A stretch of DNA of 64,000 nucleotides from the NCBI GenBank assembly GCA_021771715.1, contig JAETOO010000018.1:62001-126000 (forward strand). The letters run 5' to 3'. The DNA is from Oscillospiraceae bacterium. Lineage in GTDB: Bacteria > Bacillota > Clostridia > Lachnospirales > Lachnospiraceae. Position numbers and translations under genes: made by a program. Within the stretch, counting starts at the first letter, position 1. The number at the start of each line of letters is the position of its first letter. Positions 16,097 to 24,790 of this stretch are shown piece by piece. A model generated the notes under the pieces. It saw only the letters and a list, made by a program, of their open reading frames with translations. It did not search any database and was not told the origin of the DNA.

Positions 16097-18241
16097 TCAT
16101 CCGGCCCGGACGGTGTTTGCCATATCGAGGTAGGAGCCTCTCGCCCAGGAGCCTCCCGCGGGTGCGAGGAGGACCTGGATCTTGGTGACGGACTTGCGGA
16201 AGCTCCAGTTCCCGAGTGAGACGGACAGACGCACCGGCTGGTTGGCCGGGATGGTGCCCGAGCTCTCGAGTATTCGCTTTCCGCTGTAGAAGCGCAGCTT
16301 CACAACGACCTGTCCGCTGGTGGGCCCCACGGCAGTGAGCGTGGTGCAGAAGCGCGGCGCTTTGTCAAAGGAGAGCTTTTTCTTGAAGCTCTGCGTGAAG
16401 CCCCAGAGGCTGTTGCGGTTGCGGCTTCCGTCGTGGGTGACGCGCCAGGTGCCGCTGGACTTCCTGGCAGAGGAGGCCGCACCGTATTTGCTCCATTTGG
16501 AGGAGATCGAAGCTTTTTTCTGATAGCCTGCGCCGATTTCCATCGGGACGGAGACGAGGCTCGTCTTGCTGTAGAGCGAGGCGTTATAGCCGGGGATGAG
16601 CTCAGACCAGCTGGATGCGCCGATTTGGGCGAGCGCAGCATTGGCCACGGACGGAGACTGGTTGGTGTCCATGTACTTGAAGACATTCCAGGAGTCCTTT
16701 TTGGTGTTTGCCCACTCCGGGTTGGAGCCGTTTGTCGTCGTCCAGAGTCCGAGATTCAGCCCCTGGTTGACCTCGACGCGGTGATCGACATGCCGGTTCA
16801 TGATAAAGGAGTCAATCATGTCGTCCGCCTCTGTCAGATAGTAGCTGTAGACGATGGCGGCAGACTGCTCTTTTTCCACGTTCCGCTTTTTCTGGACGGA
16901 GGTAAAACCCTGCTCGGACAGGATCACACGCGTGCCGGGGCCGTACGTGCTGCGGATGTAGGAGGTCAGCAGGCCGATGTTTCCCATGTTGATGACCGGG
17001 GTGGTCAGGGACTGGGTGAGCTGGCCGTTTTTATTTTCCCAGAACTTCGGCTCCGTCAGCGGAGAGCTGTACGGGTGGTAGGCGAGATTCCACGGGATGC
17101 TCCCCTGCCGCGAGAGCGCGGCTGCGAAGGAGTCGAGCATCTTCCGCGAGGCGTACGTGCCGCGCACGGTATTCGTATTCCAGAGATGGTCGAGCGATAT
17201 GTACACTCTTGCATTTGCGTATACGCTTGCGACGGTGTTGTAGGTCATCCGGAACGCGTTTGCGTAGATCTGGGCGTACTGGCTCAGCGTCTTTGTGCCG
17301 GCGTAATTGTAGACCTTGTAGTTGTTGACCTCGTTCCCGACGATCCAGTTTGCGATCCTGCCGTTTTTGGCGGAGGAGGAAGCGTAGCGGCCGGCGAGGA
17401 AGGACAGCGTGGCCTGAAGCTGTTCCCGGGCCGACGCATCCGCGGTGTTCCAGGCGTAGAAGGAGTGGCCCTTCTCGCGGCCGGACGGATAGATCAGGTA
17501 GGTGAGGTCCTCGCGCCAGCCGAGGAGCAGGATCGCACTCACGACGGTGTCGGATTCCTTCAGCGCCCGGAGCTGCCGGTCGTAATTTTCGACGACGGAT
17601 TTGCGGAACCAGAAGGTCTTCCCGTGATATTTGTAGGCGTAGGAGGCACTTTTATTCCGCTCAGACGGGGCGGAGATCACCTCGGAGAAAACGATATTCA
17701 GTACCGAGTGCCGGACGTTGAGCTCGACGGCGTCCTCGACCATCGCCGCGCAGACCTGCAGGCCCTTCTTTGAGGCGGCCGTCGGAAATTTGTACCGGTA
17801 TTTTGCGGCTTTGCCGGGGTTGGACAGATATCTGGTGTCGCTGATCATCACATACTTGCCGTTTTTCCTGGCGGCGACTGCGAAATGAGAGTACAGCCGG
17901 CTGGAAGCCTTTGATTTGTTCAGCGCAAAGGAAAAATTCATGGTCTTTGCCTTTTTCTTTGTCTGAATCGGCTTGGCGCCGCTGGGGATCTTGGTGTCCG
18001 CGGGGGACAGGGCAAACAGGTAGCACTTGCTGCCGGGCACCGCCTTGGTGTTGGAGAGCCTGGCCGTGACTTTTACCTTTGAGGCGGAGGTCAGCTTGCA
18101 CGTTGTGATCTTTGCGGGCTTCGACGCCGCACGGACGGTTCCCGACGGAAACAGCAGCAGGAAGAGCAGCAGAAGCGGCAGCAGCGCGCAAAGCCCGCGG
18201 CCGTGCCGGGCGGTGCGATGGGTCTGGTTCATGACATTCAT
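16097..18241 (-). CDS. Secreted DUF5722-like protein (probable glycosidase-fold domain)
   Basis: A 714-residue exported protein: signal peptide ending near TVRAAS, an Ig-like N-terminal domain (about 40-145), then a large domain resembling DUF5722 proteins of Lachnospiraceae. This part has features of clan-A glycosidases: WIVGNEVNN (Asn-Glu, about 300) suits an acid/base residue, and RVILSEQGFTS (Glu, about 445) suits a nucleophile. A beta-sandwich C-terminal region (about 590-714) may bind carbohydrate. No sorting motif or membrane anchor is seen, so it is probably released or held non-covalently. AAAGGGAG lies 6 nt before the ATG. It is transcribed toward the pilus operon but has its own upstream region. 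The enzymatic role is inference. Confidence 0.75.
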   Translation of the reverse strand: MNVMNQTHRTARHGRGLCALLPLLLLFLLLFPSGTVRAASKPAKITTCKLTSASKVKVTARLSNTKAVPGSKCYLFALSPADTKIPSGAKPIQTKKKAKTMNFSFALNKSKASSRLYSHFAVAARKNGKYVMISDTRYLSNPGKAAKYRYKFPTAASKKGLQVCAAMVEDAVELNVRHSVLNIVFSEVISAPSERNKSASYAYKYHGKTFWFRKSVVENYDRQLRALKESDTVVSAILLLGWREDLTYLIYPSGREKGHSFYAWNTADASAREQLQATLSFLAGRYASSSAKNGRIANWIVGNEVNNYKVYNYAGTKTLSQYAQIYANAFRMTYNTVASVYANARVYISLDHLWNTNTVRGTYASRKMLDSFAAALSRQGSIPWNLAYHPYSSPLTEPKFWENKNGQLTQSLTTPVINMGNIGLLTSYIRSTYGPGTRVILSEQGFTSVQKKRNVEKEQSAAIVYSYYLTEADDMIDSFIMNRHVDHRVEVNQGLNLGLWTTTNGSNPEWANTKKDSWNVFKYMDTNQSPSVANAALAQIGASSWSELIPGYNASLYSKTSLVSVPMEIGAGYQKKASISSKWSKYGAASSARKSSGTWRVTHDGSRNRNSLWGFTQSFKKKLSFDKAPRFCTTLTAVGPTSGQVVVKLRFYSGKRILESSGTIPANQPVRLSVSLGNWSFRKSVTKIQVLLAPAGGSWARGSYLDMANTVRAG

Positions 18242-18304
18242 AATAAACTCCCTTTATATAATGTAGGTTTACAGTTCAAAGTTCCGCCGGGAGCGGGGAG
18301 GCCC

Positions 18305-18478
18305 TTTGTATCGGAGCCCCGGTGATCGGCGATGCCGGAAGCAATAGTTCAGGCGAGCATGCCGGAAAGCGTCTGTACCGGGTGCCGGGTGGTCGGCGAT
18401 ATCAGCAGCGTTGGTTCAGGCGAACATGCCTGAAAACGTCTGTACCGAAAACCGGATAATCGGCGGATATTCTGAGAA
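18305..18478. repeat. Imperfect 67-nt tandem repeat, about 2.5 copies
   Basis: TTCAGGCGAGCATGCCGGAA at 18348 recurs as TTCAGGCGAACATGCCTGAA at 18415. Each is followed by GTCTGTACCG and a TCGGCGAT-type tail, and a degenerate third copy precedes them. It lies in the divergent region between the DUF5722-like gene and the CdaR-type regulator. No open frame of note spans it. Confidence 0.7.
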
Positions 18479-18572
18479 TATAGTAGTACGGAGCGAGGGG
18501 GAAGTAAAGAAAATTTTGTCATGGCGTCGGAACTCCTTCTATAATAAATGCGTAGATTTTAAAATTTGCGCA

Positions 18573-18601
18573 TTGCCAAAAACGGAAAAATAGTCTATAG
18601 T
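18573..18601 (+). promoter_or_regulatory. Sigma-A type promoter for the CdaR-like regulator
   Basis: TTGCCA at 18573-18578, a 17-nt spacer and TATAGT at 18596-18601. This gives a start near 18608 and a leader of about 40 nt. Confidence 0.7.
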
Positions 18602-18646
18602 AACTGTATACATTCGAAAATCGAAAACGAAAAGGACGTGGTAAAA

Positions 18647-19732
18647 ATGATTTCCAGCCAGATTTTACAGAACACGATAGATGAGCTGCATGCGATCACG
18701 CGTGTGGATTTTGCCGTTATGGATATTGAGGGGAATGAGATTGCGACGACACAGCAGCCGGGCTTCGTGCTTCCGCAGGCGGTCGCGCAGTTCGCGGATT
18801 CCCCGGCGGACAGCCAGGTGGTGCAGGACGCGCATTTCTTCAAGATATACGACGAGAAAACGCTGGAATTTGTGCTGGTGTCAAAAGGGACTTCGGAGGA
18901 TGCGTACATGCTCGGGCGCGTCGCGGTCAGCGAGATTCAGAATCTGATCGTTGCGTACAAGGAGCGTTTTGACAAGAACAATTTCATCCAGAATCTTCTG
19001 CTGGACAATATGCTCCTGATCGACGTCTACAACCGCGCGAAGAAGCTGCACATTGACACAGAGGTCCGCCGGATCGTGTATCTGATCGAGACGAAGTATG
19101 AGAAGGACAACACGGCGATGGAGATCGTCAAGGGTCTTTTCAGCAGCCGGACGAAGGACTTTATCACGGCAGTCGACGAGAAGAGCATCATCCTTGTGCA
19201 GGAGCTGCGCGAGCAGGACGGTTACGAGGAGGTCGAGAAGACGGCCAAGATGCTGCGTGATATGCTGAATACAGAGGCCATGTCGAGCGTGCGCATCGCC
19301 TACGGCACGATCGTAGGGGAGATCCGCCAGGTGTCGCGCTCCTACAAGGAGGCGAAGATGGCGCTGGATGTCGGCAAGATCTTCTACATTGAGAAGTCGA
19401 TTATTGCATACAATACGCTCGGAATCGGCCGTCTGATCTATCAGCTGCCGGTGCCGCTGTGCCAGATGTTTATGAAGGAGGTCTTTACGGATGCGTCGCC
19501 GGATTCGTTTGACGAGGAGACGCTGACGACGATCAGCAAGTTCTTCGAGAACAATCTGAATGTGTCCGAGACTGCGCGTCAGCTCTACATTCACCGGAAT
19601 ACGCTGGTGTACCGCCTCGAGAAGCTGCAGAAGAGCACGGGGCTTGATATCCGCAAATTTGATGATGCGTTGACGTTTAAGATCGCGATGATGGTGGTCA
19701 GCTACATGAAGTATATGGAGCAGCAGATGTGA
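18647..19732 (+). CDS. CdaR/PucR-family transcriptional regulator
   Basis: A 361-residue regulator. Residues about 1-130 (QILQNTIDELHAITRVDFAV, EIATTQ) resemble the sugar-diacid recognition domain of CdaR. A central GGDEF-like, non-cyclase domain follows. The C-terminal PucR-type helix-turn-helix (LNVSETARQLYIHRNTLVYR, about 308-327) completes the family layout. CdaR homologues control uptake or breakdown of sugar acids and related compounds. Here no target gene lies next to it, so the ligand is unknown. I chose ATG 18647 because AAAGGA lies 9 nt upstream and the promoter fits; the longer frame to 18566 would begin upstream of the likely transcription start. Confidence 0.85.
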   Translation: MISSQILQNTIDELHAITRVDFAVMDIEGNEIATTQQPGFVLPQAVAQFADSPADSQVVQDAHFFKIYDEKTLEFVLVSKGTSEDAYMLGRVAVSEIQNLIVAYKERFDKNNFIQNLLLDNMLLIDVYNRAKKLHIDTEVRRIVYLIETKYEKDNTAMEIVKGLFSSRTKDFITAVDEKSIILVQELREQDGYEEVEKTAKMLRDMLNTEAMSSVRIAYGTIVGEIRQVSRSYKEAKMALDVGKIFYIEKSIIAYNTLGIGRLIYQLPVPLCQMFMKEVFTDASPDSFDEETLTTISKFFENNLNVSETARQLYIHRNTLVYRLEKLQKSTGLDIRKFDDALTFKIAMMVVSYMKYMEQQM

Positions 19733-19798
19733 GAGGTCCGGTGAAGGGAAACGGCGGAGCCGGAGGAGTGGTTTGCGGTAGGGAGTAAATTGAGTTTG

Positions 19799-19860
19799 GG
19801 AATGAAGTAGATGTTAGGAATGAAGTAGATTTTAGGAATGAAGCAGATTTTAGGAATGAA
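19799..19860. repeat. 18-nt tandem repeat, 3.5 copies
   Basis: The unit GGAATGAAGTAGATTTTA occurs at 19799, 19817 and 19835, with a partial copy at 19853. It lies just downstream of the CdaR-like gene and is non-coding. Confidence 0.85.
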
Positions 19861-19985
19861 ATAGGCTTTGGGAGTGAGTAGGGAATACGGCTTGTCTGTC
19901 ACGAGTGGGTGATGGGCAGGCCGTTTTTTATATTGAGTTTAAGGTAACTTTTTATAGTAAGTTTTTGGGTGTAGGTATTCCGGAC

Positions 19986-20227
19986 GAGAAGATTGCAGGG
20001 GCGGCCGTAAGCTCCGAATCGCTCGTCTATAAGTACTAAGGTCTCAGAGGGCCTGCGCATCCGCCGCTGGCAACTCGGAAAATGTGCCTGATGCACATTT
20101 TCCTCAGACAGTGCCAGCTAAAAATCCTGCCGGAAGGCAGGATTTTTGCGGGTGCTCCGGCCCTCTGAGACCTAAGTACTTATGAAGACTCGCTATAGTC
20201 GCTTACGGCCGCCCCTGCAATCTTCTC
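19986..20227. repeat. 242-bp nested palindromic element (MITE-like or structured RNA)
   Basis: The outer arms 19986-20012 and 20201-20227 are perfect 27-bp inverted repeats. The inner arms 20031-20053 and 20159-20181 match in 22 of 23 positions. Inside these lie two complete hairpins: GGAAAATGTGC/GCACATTTTCC (20077-20087, 20093-20103), closed by CTGGCA/TGCCAG, and AAAAATCCTGCC/GGCAGGATTTTT (20120-20131, 20136-20147), which resembles an intrinsic terminator. The whole element folds as one long cruciform with a branched head. It has no open frame, and no second copy is in this window. Confidence 0.85.
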
Positions 20228-20700
20228 TGACAGTGGTTAGCGGTTACTTGTTTTTTGTGTTTGGATAGCTTTTTCTTCTGACAATTCTTACATTTCAAAA
20301 TCTGATAAAATTGTGCCTCTGTAGTTTGATCCATTGGAACAATCTCTCCGCTAAAACTTTTTTGATTGAGGTTTGCACTAAGGATAAAACAGTTGTTTTC
20401 TCATATAATATAATACATTTTATTTACACGGAGATATAGATAAAAGACATTATGTAAAAACAAACAAATTAGAGGCTTCTGTATTATTGTATGTTTATGT
20501 AAATCACACAAACTTAATTTAAATGCATCATAACCACTTTACAGATCAGAAAATTGTGATATACTTAGTGGCAACAAAGAGGTTAAGATAAATAGTAAGA
20601 GAATAATAGAAACATAATTTGATAATAATGGGAGGGGAAAACGAATGAAAAGAAGATAAAAGATAACGTCAGGAAGAAAAGCAAAGAGGAGGAAGGATGA
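20228..20700. other. AT-rich non-coding stretch
   Basis: About 470 nt with clearly lower GC than either flank, runs such as ATATAATATAATACATTTTATT near 20405 (in pieces), and no credible gene on either strand. It probably carries the promoter for the Tad locus. I see no single -35/-10 pair good enough to call. Purine-rich sequence from 20620 leads into the ribosome site at 20686-20696. Confidence 0.5.
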
Positions 20701-20706
20701 TGAGGG

Positions 20707-21219
20707 TTGGAGAATGTGAGACAGTTTGCTTTGTTGAGCATTGCGGTTGTGGCGGCGCTCAGGGACCTTAGGGAGGGGCGGATTCCGAACAGGTTGATCG
20801 TGATTGGTCTGGTTTGCGGAGCGGTCTGGCAGTTTGCGGCAGCTGGCCAGGCGGGGGTGGTCTTGTTTGTGGGTGGTTGTGTACTGCCGGTTTTGTTGTT
20901 CGGCGGGTTGTATTATTTTCGTATGTTTGGCGCGGGAGATATCAAGCTGCTCTGCGTTCTGGGAGGTTTTCTGGGCCCGATGGACGGATTTAGGTGTATC
21001 GCGGTGTCTGTCTTTTTTGGCGGGTGTATTGCGCTGGCGATTCTGATAGCCGGGGGAGGGCTGCGGGAGCGGCTTGGATACCTGGCTGGGTATCTGTTGG
21101 ACTATGCTGTGGACGGACAGTGGCGAAGTTACATGGCGGGGGTCAGGAGACAGGATCGGTTCTGCTTTTCTGTTCCGGTTCTCTTGGGAGTGTTGTGTTA
21201 CATAGGAGGGTTTCTTTGA
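20707..21219 (+). CDS. tadV: Prepilin peptidase, TadV/CpaA type (A24)
   Basis: A 170-residue polytopic protein of the short A24 aspartyl peptidase type, without the cytoplasmic methylase domain of PilD. The two active-site aspartates are D20 in LRDLREGRIPN and D78 in FGAGDIKLL. It should cleave the leader of the Flp pilin and TadE-like pseudopilins. The start appears to be TTG at 20707, with GAGGAGGAAGG 10 nt upstream; GTG 20716 is possible. It is the first gene of the Tad locus, and its stop overlaps the start of TadZ by 4 nt (TTGA). Confidence 0.87.
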   Translation: MENVRQFALLSIAVVAALRDLREGRIPNRLIVIGLVCGAVWQFAAAGQAGVVLFVGGCVLPVLLFGGLYYFRMFGAGDIKLLCVLGGFLGPMDGFRCIAVSVFFGGCIALAILIAGGGLRERLGYLAGYLLDYAVDGQWRSYMAGVRRQDRFCFSVPVLLGVLCYIGGFL

Positions 21220-22232
21220 AGAAGAATATTTTTGCGGTCTGTGATCTGGATTCGTCGTACGCATGTAATCTCACAGACTATCTGAATGAAAAGAGGAGTA
21301 CGCCGTTTGAGGTGCAGGCGTTTACGAATGTGGAGAGCCTGCAGGAGTTTGCGAAGGATCATCCGATCGAACTGCTGCTGATCTCTACCCGTGCGATGTG
21401 CAATGAGATCCGGGAGCTCTCGATCGGAAGGATTGTGATTTTGTCTGAAGGAGAGCGGCTCCAGGATCTGAATCTGGATCAGTACCCCTTTGTCTACAAA
21501 TATCAGTCTTCCGATCAGCTGATTTGTGAGGTGATGGAGTATTATGCGGAGACGCACCCGCATACATATCTGTTTCCGAGCGTGACGAAGACGGCGATTA
21601 TCGGCGTCTATTCCCCGATTGCGCGTGCGCGGAAGACCTCTTTTGCGCTGGCGCTTGGGGAGATCCTGGCGGAGACAAAGCAGGTGCTCTACCTGAATCT
21701 GGAGGAGTATTCCGGTTTCGAGGACCTGTTTGACATCCATTACCGGGCCGATATCACGGATCTGATTTACTTTGCGCGGCAGAAGGAGGATGGGCTGGTT
21801 TTCAAGCTCAACTCGGTGATTCAGTCGTTCCACGGCCTGCATTATATTCCGCCTGCGTTCTTTTCCGCTGATCTGCGGGATGTGACAGGTGAGGAGTGGA
21901 TGAACTTTTTACAGGAGATTGCCACGTACTGTGAGTATGACGTGATCCTGCTGGATCTGGGCAGCCAGCTCGACGATCTGTTTGGGATCCTGCAGAAATG
22001 TGACAAGATCTATATGCCGGTGCAGGACGACCTTATGGCTTCGGCAAAGCTGTCGCAGTATGAAAAAGTTTTGGAGATGATGGAGCTGCAGGAGATCATG
22101 GAGAAAACCAAAAAGCTCTACGTGCCGGCGCAGACACTCGTGAAGGGCGAGGGGGATATCACACAGCAGCTCGTCTGGGGCGAGACGGGGAACTATGTGC
22201 GGAAGCTGCTGTGGGAAGAGGGAGAGGTGTGA
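21216..22232 (+). CDS. tadZ: TadZ/CpaE-like MinD-family localisation protein
   Basis: A 338-residue protein with a degenerate receiver-like N-terminal domain (about 1-105) and a MinD/ParA-type domain. The deviant P-loop region reads GVYSPIARARKTSFALALG and lacks a clean GK(T/S) signature, as in many TadZ proteins. YDVILLDLGSQLDDLF (about 238) matches the Walker B/switch region. TadZ places the Tad machine at a cell site. The start is probably TTG 21216, only 5 nt after AGGAGGG and overlapping the TadV stop, which implies translational coupling. A longer frame from 20994 lies inside tadV and is a shadow. Confidence 0.82.
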   Translation: MKKNIFAVCDLDSSYACNLTDYLNEKRSTPFEVQAFTNVESLQEFAKDHPIELLLISTRAMCNEIRELSIGRIVILSEGERLQDLNLDQYPFVYKYQSSDQLICEVMEYYAETHPHTYLFPSVTKTAIIGVYSPIARARKTSFALALGEILAETKQVLYLNLEEYSGFEDLFDIHYRADITDLIYFARQKEDGLVFKLNSVIQSFHGLHYIPPAFFSADLRDVTGEEWMNFLQEIATYCEYDVILLDLGSQLDDLFGILQKCDKIYMPVQDDLMASAKLSQYEKVLEMMELQEIMEKTKKLYVPAQTLVKGEGDITQQLVWGETGNYVRKLLWEEGEV

Positions 22233-22233
22233 C

Positions 22234-23457
22234 GTGGATGAACGGAAATTTTTCCTGCTGAGGGAGCGTCTCATGGAGAGTCTTGAGGAGTATCGGGAAA
22301 TCCGGGACGACGAGATTTACCGGAAAATTGATGAGCTGATCCTGCAGAACAGTATGGAGTTCTACATCCGGCTGTCCGAGCGGAATGCTCTGCGCCGCGA
22401 CCTGTTTAATTCCGTCCGCAGGCTGGACATCCTGCAGGAACTGATTGACGACAATACCGTGACGGAGATTATGGTAAATGGAACCGACGGAATATTTATT
22501 GAGCGCGCAGGTAAACTGTCGCGCTGGGAGAAGTGTTTCCACTCTGTGGAGAAGCTTGAGGACATTGCGCAGCAGATTGTGGGACGAGTGAACCGGATTG
22601 TCAACGAGTCTGTCCCGATTGTGGATGCGAGGCTGGAGAACGGTGCGCGGGTCAATATTGTGATGCCGCCGGTCGCCCTGAACGGTCCGATTATCACGAT
22701 CCGGAGGTTCCCGGACGAGCCGATCCACATGGAGCAGCTCATTCGCTGGGGAAGTGTGTCGCAGGAGGCGGTGGACTTTCTGCGGAAGCTGGTGCGCGCC
22801 GGCTACAATATCTTCATTTCCGGCGGCACCGGCTCCGGTAAGACGACGTTTATGAACGCATTGTCAAACTACATTCCAAAGGAAGAGCGCATTATTACGA
22901 TTGAGGATAATGCAGAGCTGCAGCTGCAGGGAGTGACGAATCTGGTCCGCCTCGAGGCGCGCAGCGCCAGCACGGAGGGGCGGATGGAGGTGTCCATCCG
23001 TGATCTGATTAAATCGAGTTTGCGCATGCGCCCGGATCGAATCCTGATCGGGGAAGTGCGCGGCAGTGAGGCGATTGACTTGCTGCAGGCGCTGAACACG
23101 GGCCACGACGGCTCTATCAGCACCGGGCACGCGAACAGTCCGGAGGATATGCTCGCGCGGCTTGAGACGATGGTCCTGATGGGACTCGAGATGCCGTTGC
23201 CCGCCATCCGCAGACAGATCGCGTCCGGCATTGATCTGATCATACATGTCGGACGGCTTCGGGACAGATCGCGGAAGGTGCTCCAGATCGTGGAGCTCCT
23301 CGGCTATGATTCTTCATCAGGAGAGATCCGGACACAGGTGCTCTACGAGTTTGAGGAGGAAGGTGAGGACGAGTGCGGAAGGATCGCAGGCAGACTCATA
23401 CCTCGCGCCGCCCTGAAAAACAGGCGGAAGCTGAAACGGATGGGGTACGAGGCGTAA
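22234..23457 (+). CDS. tadA: TadA/CpaF secretion ATPase
   Basis: A 407-residue hexameric motor ATPase of the type II/IV secretion family. The N-terminal domain includes the VTEIMVNGTDGIFIE motif typical of CpaF. The P-loop is GGTGSGKTT with K203, the Asp box is ITIEDNAELQL, Walker B is RPDRILIGEVRGSEA, and the His box is STGHANSPEDML. It powers Flp pilus assembly from the cytoplasmic face together with TadB and TadC. The start is GTG 22234 (after GGGAGAGG), 1 nt after the TadZ stop. The last 28 residues or so, rich in Arg/Lys, overlap the start of the TadB frame, so this end may be a recent extension. Confidence 0.95.
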   Translation: MDERKFFLLRERLMESLEEYREIRDDEIYRKIDELILQNSMEFYIRLSERNALRRDLFNSVRRLDILQELIDDNTVTEIMVNGTDGIFIERAGKLSRWEKCFHSVEKLEDIAQQIVGRVNRIVNESVPIVDARLENGARVNIVMPPVALNGPIITIRRFPDEPIHMEQLIRWGSVSQEAVDFLRKLVRAGYNIFISGGTGSGKTTFMNALSNYIPKEERIITIEDNAELQLQGVTNLVRLEARSASTEGRMEVSIRDLIKSSLRMRPDRILIGEVRGSEAIDLLQALNTGHDGSISTGHANSPEDMLARLETMVLMGLEMPLPAIRRQIASGIDLIIHVGRLRDRSRKVLQIVELLGYDSSSGEIRTQVLYEFEEEGEDECGRIAGRLIPRAALKNRRKLKRMGYEA

Positions 23458-24524
23458 AAGAGCGGACGCTGCAGCCGGAGGCAACCCGCGCGGGCGGAAA
23501 GAAATTACGGTCGGCAGAGCAGAGCGCGGAACAGAAAAGAGACTGTGTGGGCGGAAAGAACTTGCAGTTGACAGGACAGAGAGCAGAACAGAAAAGAAAT
23601 CGTGCAAGTGTGAAGATTGGGCAGAAATTACGGTCGGCAGAGCAGAAAACGGAACAGAAAAGAGACTGTGCGAACAGGAAGACAGGGATGGAACTGTGTC
23701 ACGAAAAACAAAGAGACGGGCTGGAACTTGCGCACACCAAGAAGCACTATAGCTCGAGAAAGAGGACATCAGGAAATGGCGAGCGTGCAGATTATACGGT
23801 TTACCAGCTTTCCAGAAAGGAATGGGCAAAATATGCTGCATTTTATCTCGCGCTGGATGGGAGCATCAGCTATCTGTTTTTTAATTCCTGGATCGCATTT
23901 TGTATCCTTTTGCCCGGAGGCATTCTGTTTATCCGCGAGCAGAGAGCGGTGCTGCAGCGCGAACGTGCTGCCCGGATGGCGCCGCAGTTCCTTGACGGAA
24001 TCCAGATGGCGGCGGCTTCTCTCCAGGCTGGTTATTCGGTAGAAAATGCATTCCGGGAGGCCGGCAAGGAGCTGGAGAACATATACCCGCAGGATGCGTT
24101 CATCGTTCAGGAGTTCCGCATACTGGCAGCCGGGCTGGATGTCAGTTACAGCCTTGAGAGTCTGCTGATGGATTTGGGACGGCGCAGCGGTGTTGAGGAC
24201 ATCAGGAGCTTTGCAGAAATATTCCTGACGGCCAGACGCACCGGATCTGATCTGCTGGCGATTATACGCAACACAGTCTCCTGCATTCGGCAAAAGCAGG
24301 AGACGATGCAGGAGATAGAGACCTGCCTTGCCGGAAAGGTGATGGAGCAGAATATTATGAGCCTGGTGCCGATCCTGATTCTCGCATACGTAAAGCTGAC
24401 ATCGCCGGAGTTCCTTGAGCAGATGTATGGAAATGTAACGGGCGTGGCAGTGATGTTTCTTTGCTTTCTCGTCTATGCACTTGCGTACTTCTGGGGAAGA
24501 CGGATCGTTCGGATTGAGGTGTGA
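23373..24524 (+). CDS. tadB: TadB-like type II secretion system F family protein
   Basis: A 383-residue inner-membrane platform protein. Two adjacent membrane segments (about 150-185), a cytoplasmic T2SSF domain (APQFLDGIQMAAASLQAGYS through RTGSDLLAIIRNT) and C-terminal segments (about 325-378) match TadB. The first 140 residues are unusual: a Lys/Glu/Gln-rich basic region with a duplicated 47-nt block (23501-23547 and 23624-23670, almost identical, 123 nt apart). The GTG at 23373 has GAGGAGGAAGG 9 nt upstream but overlaps tadA by 85 nt. A shorter protein beginning nearer the membrane part cannot be excluded. It works with TadA and TadC. Confidence 0.85.
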   Translation: MRKDRRQTHTSRRPEKQAEAETDGVRGVKERTLQPEATRAGGKKLRSAEQSAEQKRDCVGGKNLQLTGQRAEQKRNRASVKIGQKLRSAEQKTEQKRDCANRKTGMELCHEKQRDGLELAHTKKHYSSRKRTSGNGERADYTVYQLSRKEWAKYAAFYLALDGSISYLFFNSWIAFCILLPGGILFIREQRAVLQRERAARMAPQFLDGIQMAAASLQAGYSVENAFREAGKELENIYPQDAFIVQEFRILAAGLDVSYSLESLLMDLGRRSGVEDIRSFAEIFLTARRTGSDLLAIIRNTVSCIRQKQETMQEIETCLAGKVMEQNIMSLVPILILAYVKLTSPEFLEQMYGNVTGVAVMFLCFLVYALAYFWGRRIVRIEV

Positions 24525-24790
24525 GATTTTTGAAAATGTACTTACACCGCCGCTTTTGGTATGCGTACACAGAAGATATCTTGTGTGATCTGATTCCGGT
24601 TGCGCGGAACATTGCTGAATGGTGCTGTCAGGAAAATAAACCGGAATATTTGCACAGGCGTTTTCGGGACACGATTCTCCAGGTTTCGGTGTACAAGAAG
24701 GGGAAACACGGATACGTCTGTATGGAGGAGCGAATCAGGAGTATAGCCCGGAGGAGGGATGCGGTTGGGCGGTATAGAACAGATTTATGA
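24521..24790 (+). CDS. Doubtful small ORF between tadB and tadC
   Basis: An 89-codon frame starting with GTG that overlaps the tadB stop (GTGA) and runs 26 nt into tadC. It contains two similar segments, YLHRRFWY and YLHRRFRD, and several cysteines, but no recognisable domain or signal peptide. The tight GTGA overlap copies the pattern used through the rest of this operon, which favours translation. The composition (many His, Arg, Trp) does not look like a normal protein here. If it is not coding, the 240 nt before tadC is an untranslated spacer. Confidence 0.25.
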   Translation: MRFLKMYLHRRFWYAYTEDILCDLIPVARNIAEWCCQENKPEYLHRRFRDTILQVSVYKKGKHGYVCMEERIRSIARRRDAVGRYRTDL

